Made by a program: the position numbers and the translations under genes | In this document: positions 44,113 through 52,978 of the stretch, in pieces | Layout: each line of letters starts with the position of its first letter | How positions within the stretch are numbered: position 1 is the first letter of the stretch | Notes under the pieces: model-generated | Told to the model about the DNA's origin: nothing | Databases searched by the model: none | Seen by the model: only the letters and a program-made list of their open reading frames with translations | From: Planctomycetota bacterium | GTDB taxonomy: Bacteria; Planctomycetota; UBA1135; GCA-002686595 | Direction of reading: 5' to 3' | DNA: 64,000 nucleotides | Assembly: GCA_014238415.1 (NCBI GenBank) | Contig: JABABA010000003.1 | Location: 62,001-126,000, forward strand

Positions 44113-44831
44113 GCCTGGTCCGGACCGAGAGGTTCTTGCCAGGCCGGCCAGGGGCCACTGGAGGGTCGGCGCTGCTCTCCATCCCTGGTATGCAAGACTC
44201 TGCGCGTTACAAAGTTGTAGAGCGGCTTCCCCGTACGCCTCCAAACCAGTGAGAGCGGCCTGCGCTTGAGTCCGTGCCCCTTCCCTCGGCTCTGATCACT
44301 CGGTCCGCGGCCATCGCGCGTGTACCTCCGGCGGTGTTTCTGCAGGTGCCGCAAGTCCTCCTCGCAACGACTCTCAAAGGCGCGGCCAAGATCTGTGTGC
44401 ACGCTGGCTAATTGAAAATCCAAGAGAGCTGGGCGGCCATCCGGCAGCACGAGAATGTTCTGCTCCTTGTGCAAATCGTTGTGACAAACCCCGCGAGCAT
44501 GGACCCTCTCCACCAATGCATCGAGGTGATCGAAGTAATCTCGGGGTAAGAAAATGGTCTGGGAGAGAGGTGCTCCGGGCAGATGATTACGCAGTAACTC
44601 TCTTCCACTGCCCAAATCTTCTGGGTCCAGGTGGGGAACGCCGGCAAGCCCTTCCAGCTTCAACAGGGCACGACGCTCACGCCTGCATAGGAAACGGGCG
44701 ACCCAGCCAGTGAAGGGCACCCAGGACCCACAGGCTTCCCGCAGGATGCGATCAGAACCCTCAGCTCTCAGACGTAGCACGCGCCCGAGCGAATCCTCTT
44801 TTAGAATCTCCCGTCGACTGTGGTCCTCCAT
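44097..44831 (-). CDS. LPS-kinase/RIO-like protein kinase-fold protein
   Basis: Kinase-fold protein of 244 residues resembling lipopolysaccharide kinases (Kdo kinase/WaaP group). The catalytic loop is HNDLHKEQN (Asp119 base, Asn125) and the metal-binding motif is LLDFQ (Asp138). An upstream segment DRILREACG may contain the ATP-binding Lys substitute. The C-terminal 100 residues are Arg-rich. In LPS kinases this fold phosphorylates heptose or Kdo of the inner core. Presence of lpxB 3 kb away fits an envelope role, but small-molecule or protein substrates cannot be excluded. Start ATG 44831; the C-terminus overlaps the glutamine amidotransferase gene. Confidence 0.75.
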   Translation of the reverse strand: MEDHSRREILKEDSLGRVLRLRAEGSDRILREACGSWVPFTGWVARFLCRRERRALLKLEGLAGVPHLDPEDLGSGRELLRNHLPGAPLSQTIFLPRDYFDHLDALVERVHARGVCHNDLHKEQNILVLPDGRPALLDFQLASVHTDLGRAFESRCEEDLRHLQKHRRRYTRDGRGPSDQSRGKGHGLKRRPLSLVWRRTGKPLYNFVTRRVLHTRDGEQRRPSSGPWPAWQEPLGPDQAQDSA

Positions 44832-44888
44832 ATCACTAGGGTACCCATCCAGGGAATTTTTCCTCGCCCTGACCAGCAGTTTTCCACC

Positions 44889-45803
44889 ATGCCCTCGAGC
44901 GCCAACATCTCCTCACGTGGCCTCAGCCGCAGCTTTGGAAGCACACAGGCCCTGCACCCCATCGACCTTGAGGTGCACACCGGCATCACTGGGCTTCTGG
45001 GACCCAACGGCAGTGGCAAGAGCACTTTCATGCGCTGCCTGGTGGGACTCGTACGGCCAGACTCGGGCACTGCTGTCGTCGCAGGAACTGATCTCGAAGG
45101 GGACGGAGTCGCCATTCGTCAGCGGGTAACCTACGCCCCAGGAGAATTGGCCCTTTATGGGGAACTGCGCGCGAGTGACCACCTCGATTTCCTCCTACGC
45201 GGCCGCAATCAAGAGGCTTTGGATCGTTCACGCTCACTGGCCAAGGCATTGGGTCTGCCCCTGCACAGTAAGGTACGAAGCTACAGCCACGGCATGAAAC
45301 GCCAGCTGGTGTTTGCTGCCGCCATGGCTCCTGATGTGAGCGTGCGAATCCTGGATGAACCCACCGAGGGGCTCGACCCGACCAAGCGCGCTCAAGTGCT
45401 GGAGATGATGGCCGATGATGCCCGAGACGGCCGCACAATCCTCTTGTCCTCGCACCACCTGGGCGAAGTTGACGCGGTCTGCGAAAACCTCGCCTTCCTG
45501 GACGGCGGCCGATTGGTCTCCATCGAAAATGCCAAGCAGGTTGCTGAACGTACCAGTCGCATTGTGCGTCTTTGGTGGACAGGAGGAGTCCCCGCGGACG
45601 CGTGTCAGGTGCTCTCCGCTGCTGGTGAACAGCAGGTAAGGGCTCTTGAGGATCACCTGCTGGTTCACCTTTCAAGCAGCGACCCACGACCATTCCTCAA
45701 GCGCCTGGCCGACGCCCCCTTGCCTGCCCCCTGCGCGGTAGAGCACGGTCGCATCTCACTGGCCCTGCTCTACCGGGAAATCTATGGCGTCGACGGAGTC
45801 TGA
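44889..45803 (+). CDS. ABC transporter ATP-binding protein
   Basis: ATPase subunit of 304 residues of an ABC-2-type exporter. Walker A is GPNGSGKST (about residues 38-46), the Q-loop region is VTYAPGELALYGELRA, the signature is a variant YSHGMKRQ (instead of SGGQ), Walker B is VRILDEPTEGLDP and the switch His lies in SSHHLGE. A C-terminal accessory domain of about 85 residues follows. The SHGMKRQ signature is common in drug, bacteriocin or gliding-type exporters. The permease gene begins 3 bases after the stop, so the pair is one transporter. The substrate is unknown. Confidence 0.92.
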   Translation: MPSSANISSRGLSRSFGSTQALHPIDLEVHTGITGLLGPNGSGKSTFMRCLVGLVRPDSGTAVVAGTDLEGDGVAIRQRVTYAPGELALYGELRASDHLDFLLRGRNQEALDRSRSLAKALGLPLHSKVRSYSHGMKRQLVFAAAMAPDVSVRILDEPTEGLDPTKRAQVLEMMADDARDGRTILLSSHHLGEVDAVCENLAFLDGGRLVSIENAKQVAERTSRIVRLWWTGGVPADACQVLSAAGEQQVRALEDHLLVHLSSSDPRPFLKRLADAPLPAPCAVEHGRISLALLYREIYGVDGV

Positions 45804-45806
45804 CTC

Positions 45807-46571
45807 ATGAATCGATCTCTAAGAAGCTGGTGTGCGGTGCTCCTGGGATACACCCTGGTGCTTGAGCTGATGTTAGTCGCCGCCATCCTCTACTGGCCCA
45901 ACTTCCGCGACCATTTGGGAGCAGTCAAGCTCCTTTCAAAGCCCCTGCCAGTGCTGGGCGACATCATCCACAAGGTAGAGAGCATAGGCGTCGCCGCCTA
46001 CGTGGTGGGTCAGCACTTCTTCAAGGGCTGCAATGTACTGGGGGCTGCCGCGGCAGGCCTGATTGGAGCCGCGGCCGTAGCAGGCGAAGCTCAACGCGGC
46101 ACCCTCGAAATATGGCTCGCTCGCCCGGTCACCCGCCTGCGCCTCGCCAGCGAGCGATTCCTCGCAGGCCAGTCGGTGATCTGGCTTGGCACCTTCCTGA
46201 CCACCCTCACGATCCCACTGCTGCTGTCCCATGTCGATGAGAGCATGCGCCTCGACCGCCTGTTGCTCTGCGCCACACACCAGTGCCTGTTTCTCGGAGC
46301 GCTTTTCTCGGTTACATTTTTGATCTCGTGCGCATCCAGCGAACCCACCCGGATTTCCATGGCCGTGCTGTTCTTCCTTATCTTCGAATTCGGCATCTAC
46401 CTGGTGAAGACAGTGACACACTGGAGCATCTATCGGCTGGCGGATATCGAGGTGTATCACGAGGTGCTGGTAAGTGGCTCCTTGGATTGGGGTATCACAG
46501 GCCCCTTGCTGCTTGTGAATGTGTTGGGGTTCTGGGGAGGATATGCCCTCTTGCAACGTCGCTGCCCCTAG
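45807..46571 (+). CDS. ABC-2-type permease
   Basis: Membrane subunit of 254 residues with about six hydrophobic segments: near residues 10-28, 78-95, 118-140, 155-175, 186-203 and 232-248. The phrase EAQRGTLEIWLARPVTRLRLASERF (from residue 93) is the cytoplasmic coupling segment characteristic of ABC-2 permeases. It pairs with the ATPase encoded directly upstream. Typical ABC-2 exporters function as dimers of such subunits. Substrate unknown. Confidence 0.88.
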   Translation: MNRSLRSWCAVLLGYTLVLELMLVAAILYWPNFRDHLGAVKLLSKPLPVLGDIIHKVESIGVAAYVVGQHFFKGCNVLGAAAAGLIGAAAVAGEAQRGTLEIWLARPVTRLRLASERFLAGQSVIWLGTFLTTLTIPLLLSHVDESMRLDRLLLCATHQCLFLGALFSVTFLISCASSEPTRISMAVLFFLIFEFGIYLVKTVTHWSIYRLADIEVYHEVLVSGSLDWGITGPLLLVNVLGFWGGYALLQRRCP

Positions 46572-46582
46572 AGGCACTGACT

Positions 46583-47281
46583 CTAGGCCGAAAACTTGGC
46601 CTTGACAGCCCAAACAAGATCCTGCGTCTTCCTGCGTCCAGGCGCCTTCGAGACCAGACTCCGCACCTCAGCAAATGCCGCCTGGGCCTCCTCGCGGCGC
46701 CCCAACACCGCCAACGCTCGCCCGCGACGATAGGCGCTTTCGGGAGAAGGACCATGCTCGCGCTCGCAAACGGCGATGCATTCCAGAGCCCGCTCACCAT
46801 TGCCCAACTCCTGAGCACACGCTGCAGCACCCAAGGCCGCCGCCCCGTATCCAGCGGCCCTGTCAATGACAAGGGCTGCCTCGAAGGCTTCTTGGGCACC
46901 CGCAGTATTCCCCAGATCCCGGCGGGCGCGACCAAGCCCCAACTGCCACTCGACCCGATCCGGCTCCCCCTCGACCGCCTCCTCGAAAAGGGGAAGAGCC
47001 CGACGAGTCCGCCCCTGACTGAGCAGCATTGCTGCAAGCTTGCCCTTGGCATAGGGAGTGCTTGCCACGCCCAGAGAACGCAACAGGGCCCGCTCTCGGC
47101 GGCGGTCCAAACTCCAGGCCGCTGCCTTGGACGCCAACACCGAGATCAGTATGGCCACCAGCCAAAAAGAAATCAGAGGGATGTGCAGCAGAGGGCCAAT
47201 AATCGGGACATCCCCAAGCACGGTGCGCAGGACACCAAGAGCGATAAATGTCGCCAAGAAAAAGAGAATCAGTCGTGCCAC
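46583..47281 (-). CDS. TPR-containing membrane protein
   Basis: Protein of 232 residues with two N-terminal transmembrane helices (about residues 2-20 and 36-55). Tetratricopeptide-like helices follow to the C-terminus: YAKGKLAAMLLSQGRTRRALPLFEEAV, WQLGLGRARRDLGNTAGAQEAFEAALVID, AYRRGRALAVLGRREEAQAAFAEV. TPR arrays mediate protein-protein contacts; partner unknown. GTG at 47281 is the start; it is divergent from lpxB with only about 28 bases between, so one of the two starts may be further inside. Convergent with the ABC permease. Confidence 0.78.
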   Translation of the reverse strand: MARLILFFLATFIALGVLRTVLGDVPIIGPLLHIPLISFWLVAILISVLASKAAAWSLDRRRERALLRSLGVASTPYAKGKLAAMLLSQGRTRRALPLFEEAVEGEPDRVEWQLGLGRARRDLGNTAGAQEAFEAALVIDRAAGYGAAALGAAACAQELGNGERALECIAVCEREHGPSPESAYRRGRALAVLGRREEAQAAFAEVRSLVSKAPGRRKTQDLVWAVKAKFSA

Positions 47282-47309
47282 GGGCCTCCCAGCCTATCCT
47301 CTGGCTACC

Positions 47310-48746
47310 TTGAAGCTGCCGATTCTCTTTACCCAGCCCAGCGCCTTGCGTGGTGCACCTCGCACGGGCAGGCGACTCAGTCCCCGTTGGGCCGTTCGCA
47401 AGGAACTGGCGAGAGCGGCCTGGGGATTGCTGCGTGGGCTCGGAGCCCTGCCCGGATTCTGGATTGAAGGCCAAGGCATCCGGCAACAGGTGCGGGGAGA
47501 TGTTCTCGGCACACCCGCGACTCCGGAGAACCGCCCAAACAGCGCACCGCCCATCGAGCGCCCTCTGATCCTCTTCCTGGCATCCGCTGAACCAAGCGGA
47601 GAGATTCATGCCTGCTCCCTTGCACGAGCCCTGCAGGACGAACTGCGCGCACTGGGAGCGCCGCAGCCACGGCTCTTCGGCTTCGGCGGGCCAGCGTTGA
47701 CCGCTGCGGGGGTAACGGTCTTGGGAGATCCCGGTGCGCGAGCAACCATGGATGCAGGAGAAGCTGCAAGGGGCATTGGCTTCTACAGCAACCTGCTTGA
47801 ATGCCTCACCCAGTGCTGTGACGAGGAAAATCTCGACGCCTTCGTGGCCATCGACTCACCAGCGCTGCATGTGCCCATGGCAAGCCTGGCCAAGGAGCGC
47901 GGTGTGCCGACTATCCACTTTGTGGCACCTCAGTATTGGGCCTGGGCGCCCTGGCGTGTTACGCGCTACAAGAGGGTATTCGATCTGGCGCTCACGATCC
48001 TGCCCTTCGAACCCCGCTGGTACCGACGCCAAGAGGTCAACCACGTGCATGTGGGACACCCGATTCTCGACACCTTCAAGAACCTGCAGGAGGTAGCGCC
48101 CGAGGAGTCACGCAAGGCCCTGGCTCTCCTGCCCGGTTCGAGAGCGGGTGAAATCGAGGACAACCTGCCCTGGATGTTGGCTCGGATTCGGGAGTGCATG
48201 CCGAAGCTTGAATCGAAAGAAGTTCTGATCTGCCAGTCATCTCCGCGTCACCGCGAACGCATCGAAGCGATTCTGGCACGTGAAGGGGTGCAGGCCAGCC
48301 TGGTTGTTGCAGATCTGCACAGGTGCCTGGACCAGGCCCGTACAGCCTTTGCGGTCTCAGGCACCGTCCTGCTGGAGGTCATGCGCCACGGCATCCCCGC
48401 GGTGGTGATCTATCGCGTCGACCATGGCTGGAAGAGATACCTCTCCTGGCTCCTGACTTCCCCCTGGTTCGGCAAACCAAACCTGGTGGCAGCAGGAGAG
48501 GTCTATCCAGAATTTGCGTTCAAAGGAGAAGGCGATCCCCAGGCAGTAGGTGAGCAACTGATCAGCCTGGACCGTGACCCCCAGCGCCGCCGAGCGGTTT
48601 CCTGGGGTATCAAGAGGGCTTTTTCACGCCTGGGTGGCCCCGGTGCAACCGGGCGGGCAGCGCGTGCCATCCTGCATCAAATAGCGCCTGGACAAGGGGC
48701 GGCACCGGCCCCAGGCCCCGGGGGAAAACCTCAACAAGGAAAGTGA
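47310..48746 (+). CDS. lpxB: Lipid-A-disaccharide synthase with N-terminal extension
   Basis: GT19 glycosyltransferase that condenses UDP-2,3-diacylglucosamine with lipid X to form the lipid A disaccharide at the inner membrane. The conserved part begins near 47570 with LILFLASAEPSGEIHACSLARAL and continues with FGFGGPALTAAG, VAIDSPALHVPMA, VAPQYWAWAPWRV, PFEPRWY, VGHPILDT, LLPGSRAGEIEDNLP and SGTVLLEVMRHGIPAVVIYRV. About 85 residues precede the canonical start, and no ATG occurs there. TTG at 47310 (478 residues) is the assumed start, and the extension includes a hydrophobic stretch (AWGLLRGLGALPGFW). The start is the main uncertainty. It overlaps the downstream sigma gene by 4 bases. Confidence 0.85.
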   Translation: MKLPILFTQPSALRGAPRTGRRLSPRWAVRKELARAAWGLLRGLGALPGFWIEGQGIRQQVRGDVLGTPATPENRPNSAPPIERPLILFLASAEPSGEIHACSLARALQDELRALGAPQPRLFGFGGPALTAAGVTVLGDPGARATMDAGEAARGIGFYSNLLECLTQCCDEENLDAFVAIDSPALHVPMASLAKERGVPTIHFVAPQYWAWAPWRVTRYKRVFDLALTILPFEPRWYRRQEVNHVHVGHPILDTFKNLQEVAPEESRKALALLPGSRAGEIEDNLPWMLARIRECMPKLESKEVLICQSSPRHRERIEAILAREGVQASLVVADLHRCLDQARTAFAVSGTVLLEVMRHGIPAVVIYRVDHGWKRYLSWLLTSPWFGKPNLVAAGEVYPEFAFKGEGDPQAVGEQLISLDRDPQRRRAVSWGIKRAFSRLGGPGATGRAARAILHQIAPGQGAAPAPGPGGKPQQGK

Positions 48747-49366
48747 ATAGGCACGATCAAGCTGCGTATCGTTCCCCCGTGGGTCCTCAAGCAACAGAGT
48801 TGATGGCGCGAACGCGCGCTGGTGATCAGTCAGCCTTTGACGAACTCGTGCCCCTGGTGCGGGGGCGCGCCTACCAGCTGGCCCACTCATGGGTCGGGAA
48901 CCATCACGATGCAATGGAATTGAGCCAGGATGCTCTCATGCGGGTCTACAAGGCGCGCCAGAAGTACGACCCCACGAGCCCTTTTCTGCCCTGGTTCCAC
49001 CGCATTCTGCGCAACACCTGCATCTCCTTTCTCCGCAAGCGACGGCCGAGCATCAGCATTCGACAAATTGGTCGCACAGATGACGACCAGGACTTTGAGC
49101 TGATTGATGAGAATGCGGATCCAGTCAAAGACGCCCAGCGCTCTGAGCGCGCGCAACTCTACGCCCAGGCCGTGAAATCACTCTCCCAGAACGACCGGGA
49201 GATCCTCGCGCTGCGCCACAACCAAGGGCTCTCCTACTCTGATATCGCCGAGAGCCTGGGGATCAAGGAAGGCACTGTCATGTCTCGACTCTTTCACGCC
49301 CGTCGACGCCTGCGGTCAATCCTCGCTCCCGTTCTTGAAAAGGACCTATCCCCTGAATTTACCTAG
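48743..49366 (+). CDS. ECF-type RNA polymerase sigma factor
   Basis: Sigma-70-family extracytoplasmic-function factor of 207 residues. Region 2 runs from AFDELVPLVRGRAYQLA to NTCISFLRKRRP, including the PWFHRILRN segment. Region 4 contains LSQNDREILALRHNQGLSYSDIAESLGIKEGTVMSRLFHARRRLR (about residues 145-190), a helix-turn-helix. No C-terminal extension. GTG 48743 overlaps the lpxB stop (GTGA); ATG at 48803 is an alternative. The next gene looks like its anti-sigma factor. Regulation of envelope genes is plausible from position after lpxB but is inference. Confidence 0.9.
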   Translation: MNRHDQAAYRSPVGPQATELMARTRAGDQSAFDELVPLVRGRAYQLAHSWVGNHHDAMELSQDALMRVYKARQKYDPTSPFLPWFHRILRNTCISFLRKRRPSISIRQIGRTDDDQDFELIDENADPVKDAQRSERAQLYAQAVKSLSQNDREILALRHNQGLSYSDIAESLGIKEGTVMSRLFHARRRLRSILAPVLEKDLSPEFT

Positions 49367-49402
49367 AGGCTGGCTCTCCTTGCAACTACCACTCCTTTGA
49401 CC

Positions 49403-49840
49403 ATGAACGAGTCCCGACCCAACCAAGACCAGTTGGCCGTCATGCGCTATGCAGACGGAGAACTACCCCCCCAGGAGGCGCAACTCATGGAAGAGCGCCT
49501 GGCCCAGGAACCAGCCCTTCGAAAAGAGCTCGCGGCCTACCAGACCCTGGAGGTCCTCGCCCGAAACACGGCACCGCCCGAACCCACAGACCTGGAGTGG
49601 CAAGAACTTCGCAAAGGCCTGGGGCACCGGACCCTCGGAACCCTGGGCTGGCTCCTGATCGGCTCAGCCTGCCTGGCCTACTGCGTCTGGACGCTGGGCG
49701 CGCTCTTGGACTGGTTCGATGAACCCCATCCAGTGATTTTTATAGCAGGCGGGGTGGGACTCCTCTTGCTTACCCTGCTGGTTCTGCGTGAGCGCCTCGC
49801 CGCCATCCCCCTCGACCCCTACCGAAAAGTCAAACGATGA
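49403..49840 (+). CDS. Putative membrane anti-sigma factor
   Basis: Protein of 145 residues. The N-terminal cytoplasmic part (MRYADGELPPQEAQLMEERL, about residues 14-33) resembles the helical anti-sigma zinc-finger-like domain but lacks the HxxxCxxC zinc ligands. Two transmembrane helices follow (about residues 75-95 and 110-128). Position directly after the ECF sigma gene (36-base gap) supports an anti-sigma role. The short cytoplasmic tail ends in basic residues. ATG 49403 is used; TTG 49397 is also in frame. Confidence 0.7.
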   Translation: MNESRPNQDQLAVMRYADGELPPQEAQLMEERLAQEPALRKELAAYQTLEVLARNTAPPEPTDLEWQELRKGLGHRTLGTLGWLLIGSACLAYCVWTLGALLDWFDEPHPVIFIAGGVGLLLLTLLVLRERLAAIPLDPYRKVKR

Positions 49841-50163
49841 TCACCACCACCATTGAAACTGTTCCTGGTCGTACTATCGCGGAGAACCTGGGCGTGGTGC
49901 GAGGCACTACGGTACGCGCCCGCCATCTGGGCCGCGACATACTGGCAGGCCTGAAGGGCATAGTCGGAGGCGAGGTCTCGGAATACACCAAGCTGGTGGC
50001 AGAATCCCGCGAACAAGCCCTCGACCGCATGAAGGCCGAAGCCAAGGCCCTGGGTGCGGATGGAGTCATCGGTGTCCGATTTGGCACCAGCATGGTAGCC
50101 CAAGGCGCAGCAGAGCTCTTGGCCTACGGAACTGCAGTTCGCTTTGCCGACTCAACAGAGTAG
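49837..50163 (+). CDS. YbjQ/DUF74-family protein
   Basis: Protein of 108 residues of the YbjQ family (called heavy-metal-binding domain, without proven function). It starts ITTTIETVPGRTIAENLGVVRG and has the family phrases EYTKLVAESREQALDRM and ALGADGVIGVRF. Members form pentameric or decameric rings. ATG overlaps the anti-sigma stop (ATGA), placing it in the sigma operon. Confidence 0.88.
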   Translation: MITTTIETVPGRTIAENLGVVRGTTVRARHLGRDILAGLKGIVGGEVSEYTKLVAESREQALDRMKAEAKALGADGVIGVRFGTSMVAQGAAELLAYGTAVRFADSTE

Positions 50164-50205
50164 AGTGCTGGGGCTGCCCAAGCACCCAGCCCCAGCCCCA
50201 TCCGC

Positions 50206-52284
50206 GTGCAACGCTTCTTCCTCCTTCTCTCGTTGATTCCAGCCCTCCAGGCTTGCAACCGTCCGGTGCAGGCAGAGGGCCAGAGTCCCTATCGCTACGC
50301 CCCCCCCATAGAAGTGGTGGGCAACAAACCGGCCCTGACCGAGCCACAGCAGGTGGCAACATGGGAGCTGGGACGCCTGATCCCAGACGGATGGACGCCC
50401 ATGGGCACAGCCCAGGTCCGCATGGTGAATGATGCGAGCCAAACCGAGGCCTTGATCATTGATCCGGGGGCCACTGGCGCCCTCAGTGTGCGCAATCTGC
50501 CAGATTTGAAGACAAACCGCATACGCCTGGGAGTGCGGGGTGGACCTTGCCGCATCAAGATCGAGTTTTTTGCCGCTCGTCGCAGCTTGGGCGCCACCAG
50601 GACAACAATCCTCAACTCGCCTACAGCGTTCACTGATCTGGACGTGGATGCTCCCTTCCTGGGGCGAGCAGCCAGCTCGCCCGATCGGCTGGTCATTCGC
50701 ATCTCGGGTGCCGACCAGGCGTTGCACCTCAGCAGTCTTACCTTGCTCAAGGTAGCCCCGGCGGCCTGGCTGCCACGACCCGGCGCCACTCCTTGGGTAA
50801 CCATTCGGGAAGACCAGCGGCGAGCCACAGGCCTGCTGTCAAGTACGCCATTGCGAGTGCGCTTTCGTGGAGTTGGTAATGCACGTCTTGAATTCAGTTT
50901 TGGTATTCCCCCAGAAGCAGCGGGGGAAGTGGATGCACGCCTGGAAGTCAAGCTCTGGCCCGAACGAGGCGCACCCCGTGAGTCCTCCTACCCGGTCATC
51001 GCCCATCAAAACGGAGTCACATGGCAAAGCGTGCACATGGACATTCCGAGCGAACTGGACGGACAGCAGATCACGGCGAGCTTTCGCCTGATCCCAAGGG
51101 GCCTGTCCCAGGCAGCTCTGGCTTTGACGCCTCCCCAGTTGGTCCGTGCCGCAGGACACCCCTCGATCCTCTTGCTGACCGTGGACGGCCTGCGCGCTGA
51201 TGCCGTCATCACACCTGGAGGAGCACCCCTGATTGAGGAGGCACAACGCAACGAATTGGTGCGCGTGCTTCAGACCCCCAGTACATCCCCACGGGTAGCG
51301 GCAGCCGCGATCATGACTGGTCTGCCCCCAACCAAGAATGGAACCCTGCTGGACACAGATAACCTGACCGAGAACACTCAGACTCTCGCAAGCCAACTAT
51401 CCAGGGCTGGCTACCTGACCCTGGCCCTGGTGGATGACCCGAACCTGGGGCATGACTCGGGTCTGCTTGAGGACTTTGACAGGGTCTATGCACCGGCAAA
51501 GAATGCCACGGTGGAGGAACTGGGAGCCCAGGCTGCGTCGTGGATGGCAGATCTGCCCCCCACCCCGGTCTTCCTCTGGCTGCACGCAAGCGACCCCCTG
51601 CCCCCCTATGACCCCAGGCCGCGCTTCATCCGCCGCTTCGCAGATCAAGTGGGAGACTTGGAGTTCCTGCCCCCAGAACTCCGCCCTCCTGGAAGCCCTG
51701 ACGTTGAAGACGCACGGGTGATACGTGTTCACTACAGGGCGGAAGTAGCTGAGATCGAGCGAGAACTCTCGCGGCTGATCGCACGCGGTCGGATGCGCTC
51801 TTCCATTTGGGCTATGGTCGGACTGCGCGGCCAAGGTCATGGAGAAGAGAACACCTGGTGGCGCTCGGACCGCCTGACCCCAGAGATTCTGCAAGTACCT
51901 GTACTTTCCCTGGGAAACCAATCAGAGCGATTGCTCGAAGGCCTCGGCGAAGGAGTCTCCTCCCTGGGCCGAGTTCTGCTGGATTCAGCCGGACTGAAGA
52001 ACCTTGAGTTTCCATCCGGGGCGATGGGTACCCCCCTGTCCTTTCTGGGAAACGGTTCCCGAGTGGCCCTGGCCGGGGAAAAGGGCCTTGGAATCTTGAC
52101 CCTCGAGGGCAATCCAAGCGAACTCGGCGTCCACAGAAAACACACCTTCCACTGGATCGGTTCCCAGCGCACTCCCCAAGAAATCGACACCCTGCATAAG
52201 TCCCTGCTATTGCGCCTGGGAGCACTCAAGGTCCAGGGCATCCAGGACTGCCCCTGTCCTGCTTGCATGGCGGTCAGAGACTGA
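50206..52284 (+). CDS. Sulfatase-fold lipoprotein lacking the formylglycine Cys
   Basis: Protein of 692 residues with a lipobox (LQAC, Cys17). The first 310 residues are beta-rich and unassigned. Residues from about 320 resemble the alkaline-phosphatase/sulfatase superfamily: ILLLTVDGLRADAV (metal-Asp segment), MTGLPPTKNGTL, LASQLSRAGYLTLALVDD and VFLWLHASDPLPPYDPR. The catalytic Cys/Ser-x-Pro-x-Arg stretch is replaced by TPSTSPRVAAAAIMTG, with no Cys in the expected place. Thr or Ser there could act as in phosphoglycerol-transferase-type members, or the protein may be catalytically inactive. The C-terminus carries CPCPAC, a possible metal or disulfide site. GTG 50206 is the start. The substrate is unknown. 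Confidence 0.7.
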   Translation: MQRFFLLLSLIPALQACNRPVQAEGQSPYRYAPPIEVVGNKPALTEPQQVATWELGRLIPDGWTPMGTAQVRMVNDASQTEALIIDPGATGALSVRNLPDLKTNRIRLGVRGGPCRIKIEFFAARRSLGATRTTILNSPTAFTDLDVDAPFLGRAASSPDRLVIRISGADQALHLSSLTLLKVAPAAWLPRPGATPWVTIREDQRRATGLLSSTPLRVRFRGVGNARLEFSFGIPPEAAGEVDARLEVKLWPERGAPRESSYPVIAHQNGVTWQSVHMDIPSELDGQQITASFRLIPRGLSQAALALTPPQLVRAAGHPSILLLTVDGLRADAVITPGGAPLIEEAQRNELVRVLQTPSTSPRVAAAAIMTGLPPTKNGTLLDTDNLTENTQTLASQLSRAGYLTLALVDDPNLGHDSGLLEDFDRVYAPAKNATVEELGAQAASWMADLPPTPVFLWLHASDPLPPYDPRPRFIRRFADQVGDLEFLPPELRPPGSPDVEDARVIRVHYRAEVAEIERELSRLIARGRMRSSIWAMVGLRGQGHGEENTWWRSDRLTPEILQVPVLSLGNQSERLLEGLGEGVSSLGRVLLDSAGLKNLEFPSGAMGTPLSFLGNGSRVALAGEKGLGILTLEGNPSELGVHRKHTFHWIGSQRTPQEIDTLHKSLLLRLGALKVQGIQDCPCPACMAVRD

Positions 52285-52303
52285 ACGGCACGGGTGAAAG
52301 CGC

Positions 52304-52978
52304 TCACCCTTCCAGGTTCTGACTCATGACCGTGCCCAGAGGCTTGCGCTGCAGGTCCGGCACGCGGCAGTCTTCCGCGGGATAGCCCACCGGAATCAAG
52401 AGAAATGCCTTCATGCGCTCGGGTTGCTCCAGCAGGGTTCCCAAGAAACCCATGGGACTGGGGGTATGGGTCAGGGTCGCCAACCCGGCCAGATGCAATG
52501 CACCCAACAAGAATCCCGCAGCGATTCCCACGGATTCCTGTGTGTAATAGTGCTGCCGCCGCTGCCCCTCTTCATCTTCGCCCCAGGCTTCGCGAAAGAC
52601 CACGATCAGACAGGGAGCGTCCTCCAGAAACGGCTTGTCGTGATCGGTTCCCAAGGGCTCCAGATCTTCAATCCACTGGGGATTCATGCGTCCCTGATAG
52701 TTCTCCCGCTCCTCGACCTCAGCGGCCAGACGAATTTTTTGTTTGAGGGTCGGATCGGTGACCAACACAAAGTGCCAGGGCTGCTTATGGGCCCCGGATG
52801 GGGCGCTGGCGGCAACTTGAATACAGGCGCGCACGGCGTCGAGGGGAATCGGGTCCGCAGAGAAGTTGCGCACACTGCGTCGCCCGGCAAGGGCCTGGGC
52901 GTGAAGCAGCGCACGCCGACGCATCTCCTCCTCAGGCAAGCGCAGGAACTCCAGGGGAATCGTCTGGTGGGAATCCAT
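52304..52978 (-). CDS. Nitroreductase-family flavoprotein, iodotyrosine-deiodinase-like
   Basis: FMN enzyme of 224 residues. FMN-binding segments are GRRSVRNFS (residues 32-40), SAPSGAHKQPWHF (58-70) and the C-terminal THTPSPMGFL. The lid region ENYQGRMNPQWIEDLEPLGT carries Glu90, Tyr94 and Lys115. Their spacing equals Glu157, Tyr161 and Lys182 of human iodotyrosine deiodinase, the residues that bind the halotyrosine zwitterion. This makes a reductive dehalogenase of halogenated tyrosines, or a closely related enzyme, a better guess than general nitroreductase. No signal peptide is seen. Convergent with the sulfatase-like gene. Confidence 0.85.
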   Translation of the reverse strand: MDSHQTIPLEFLRLPEEEMRRRALLHAQALAGRRSVRNFSADPIPLDAVRACIQVAASAPSGAHKQPWHFVLVTDPTLKQKIRLAAEVEERENYQGRMNPQWIEDLEPLGTDHDKPFLEDAPCLIVVFREAWGEDEEGQRRQHYYTQESVGIAAGFLLGALHLAGLATLTHTPSPMGFLGTLLEQPERMKAFLLIPVGYPAEDCRVPDLQRKPLGTVMSQNLEG

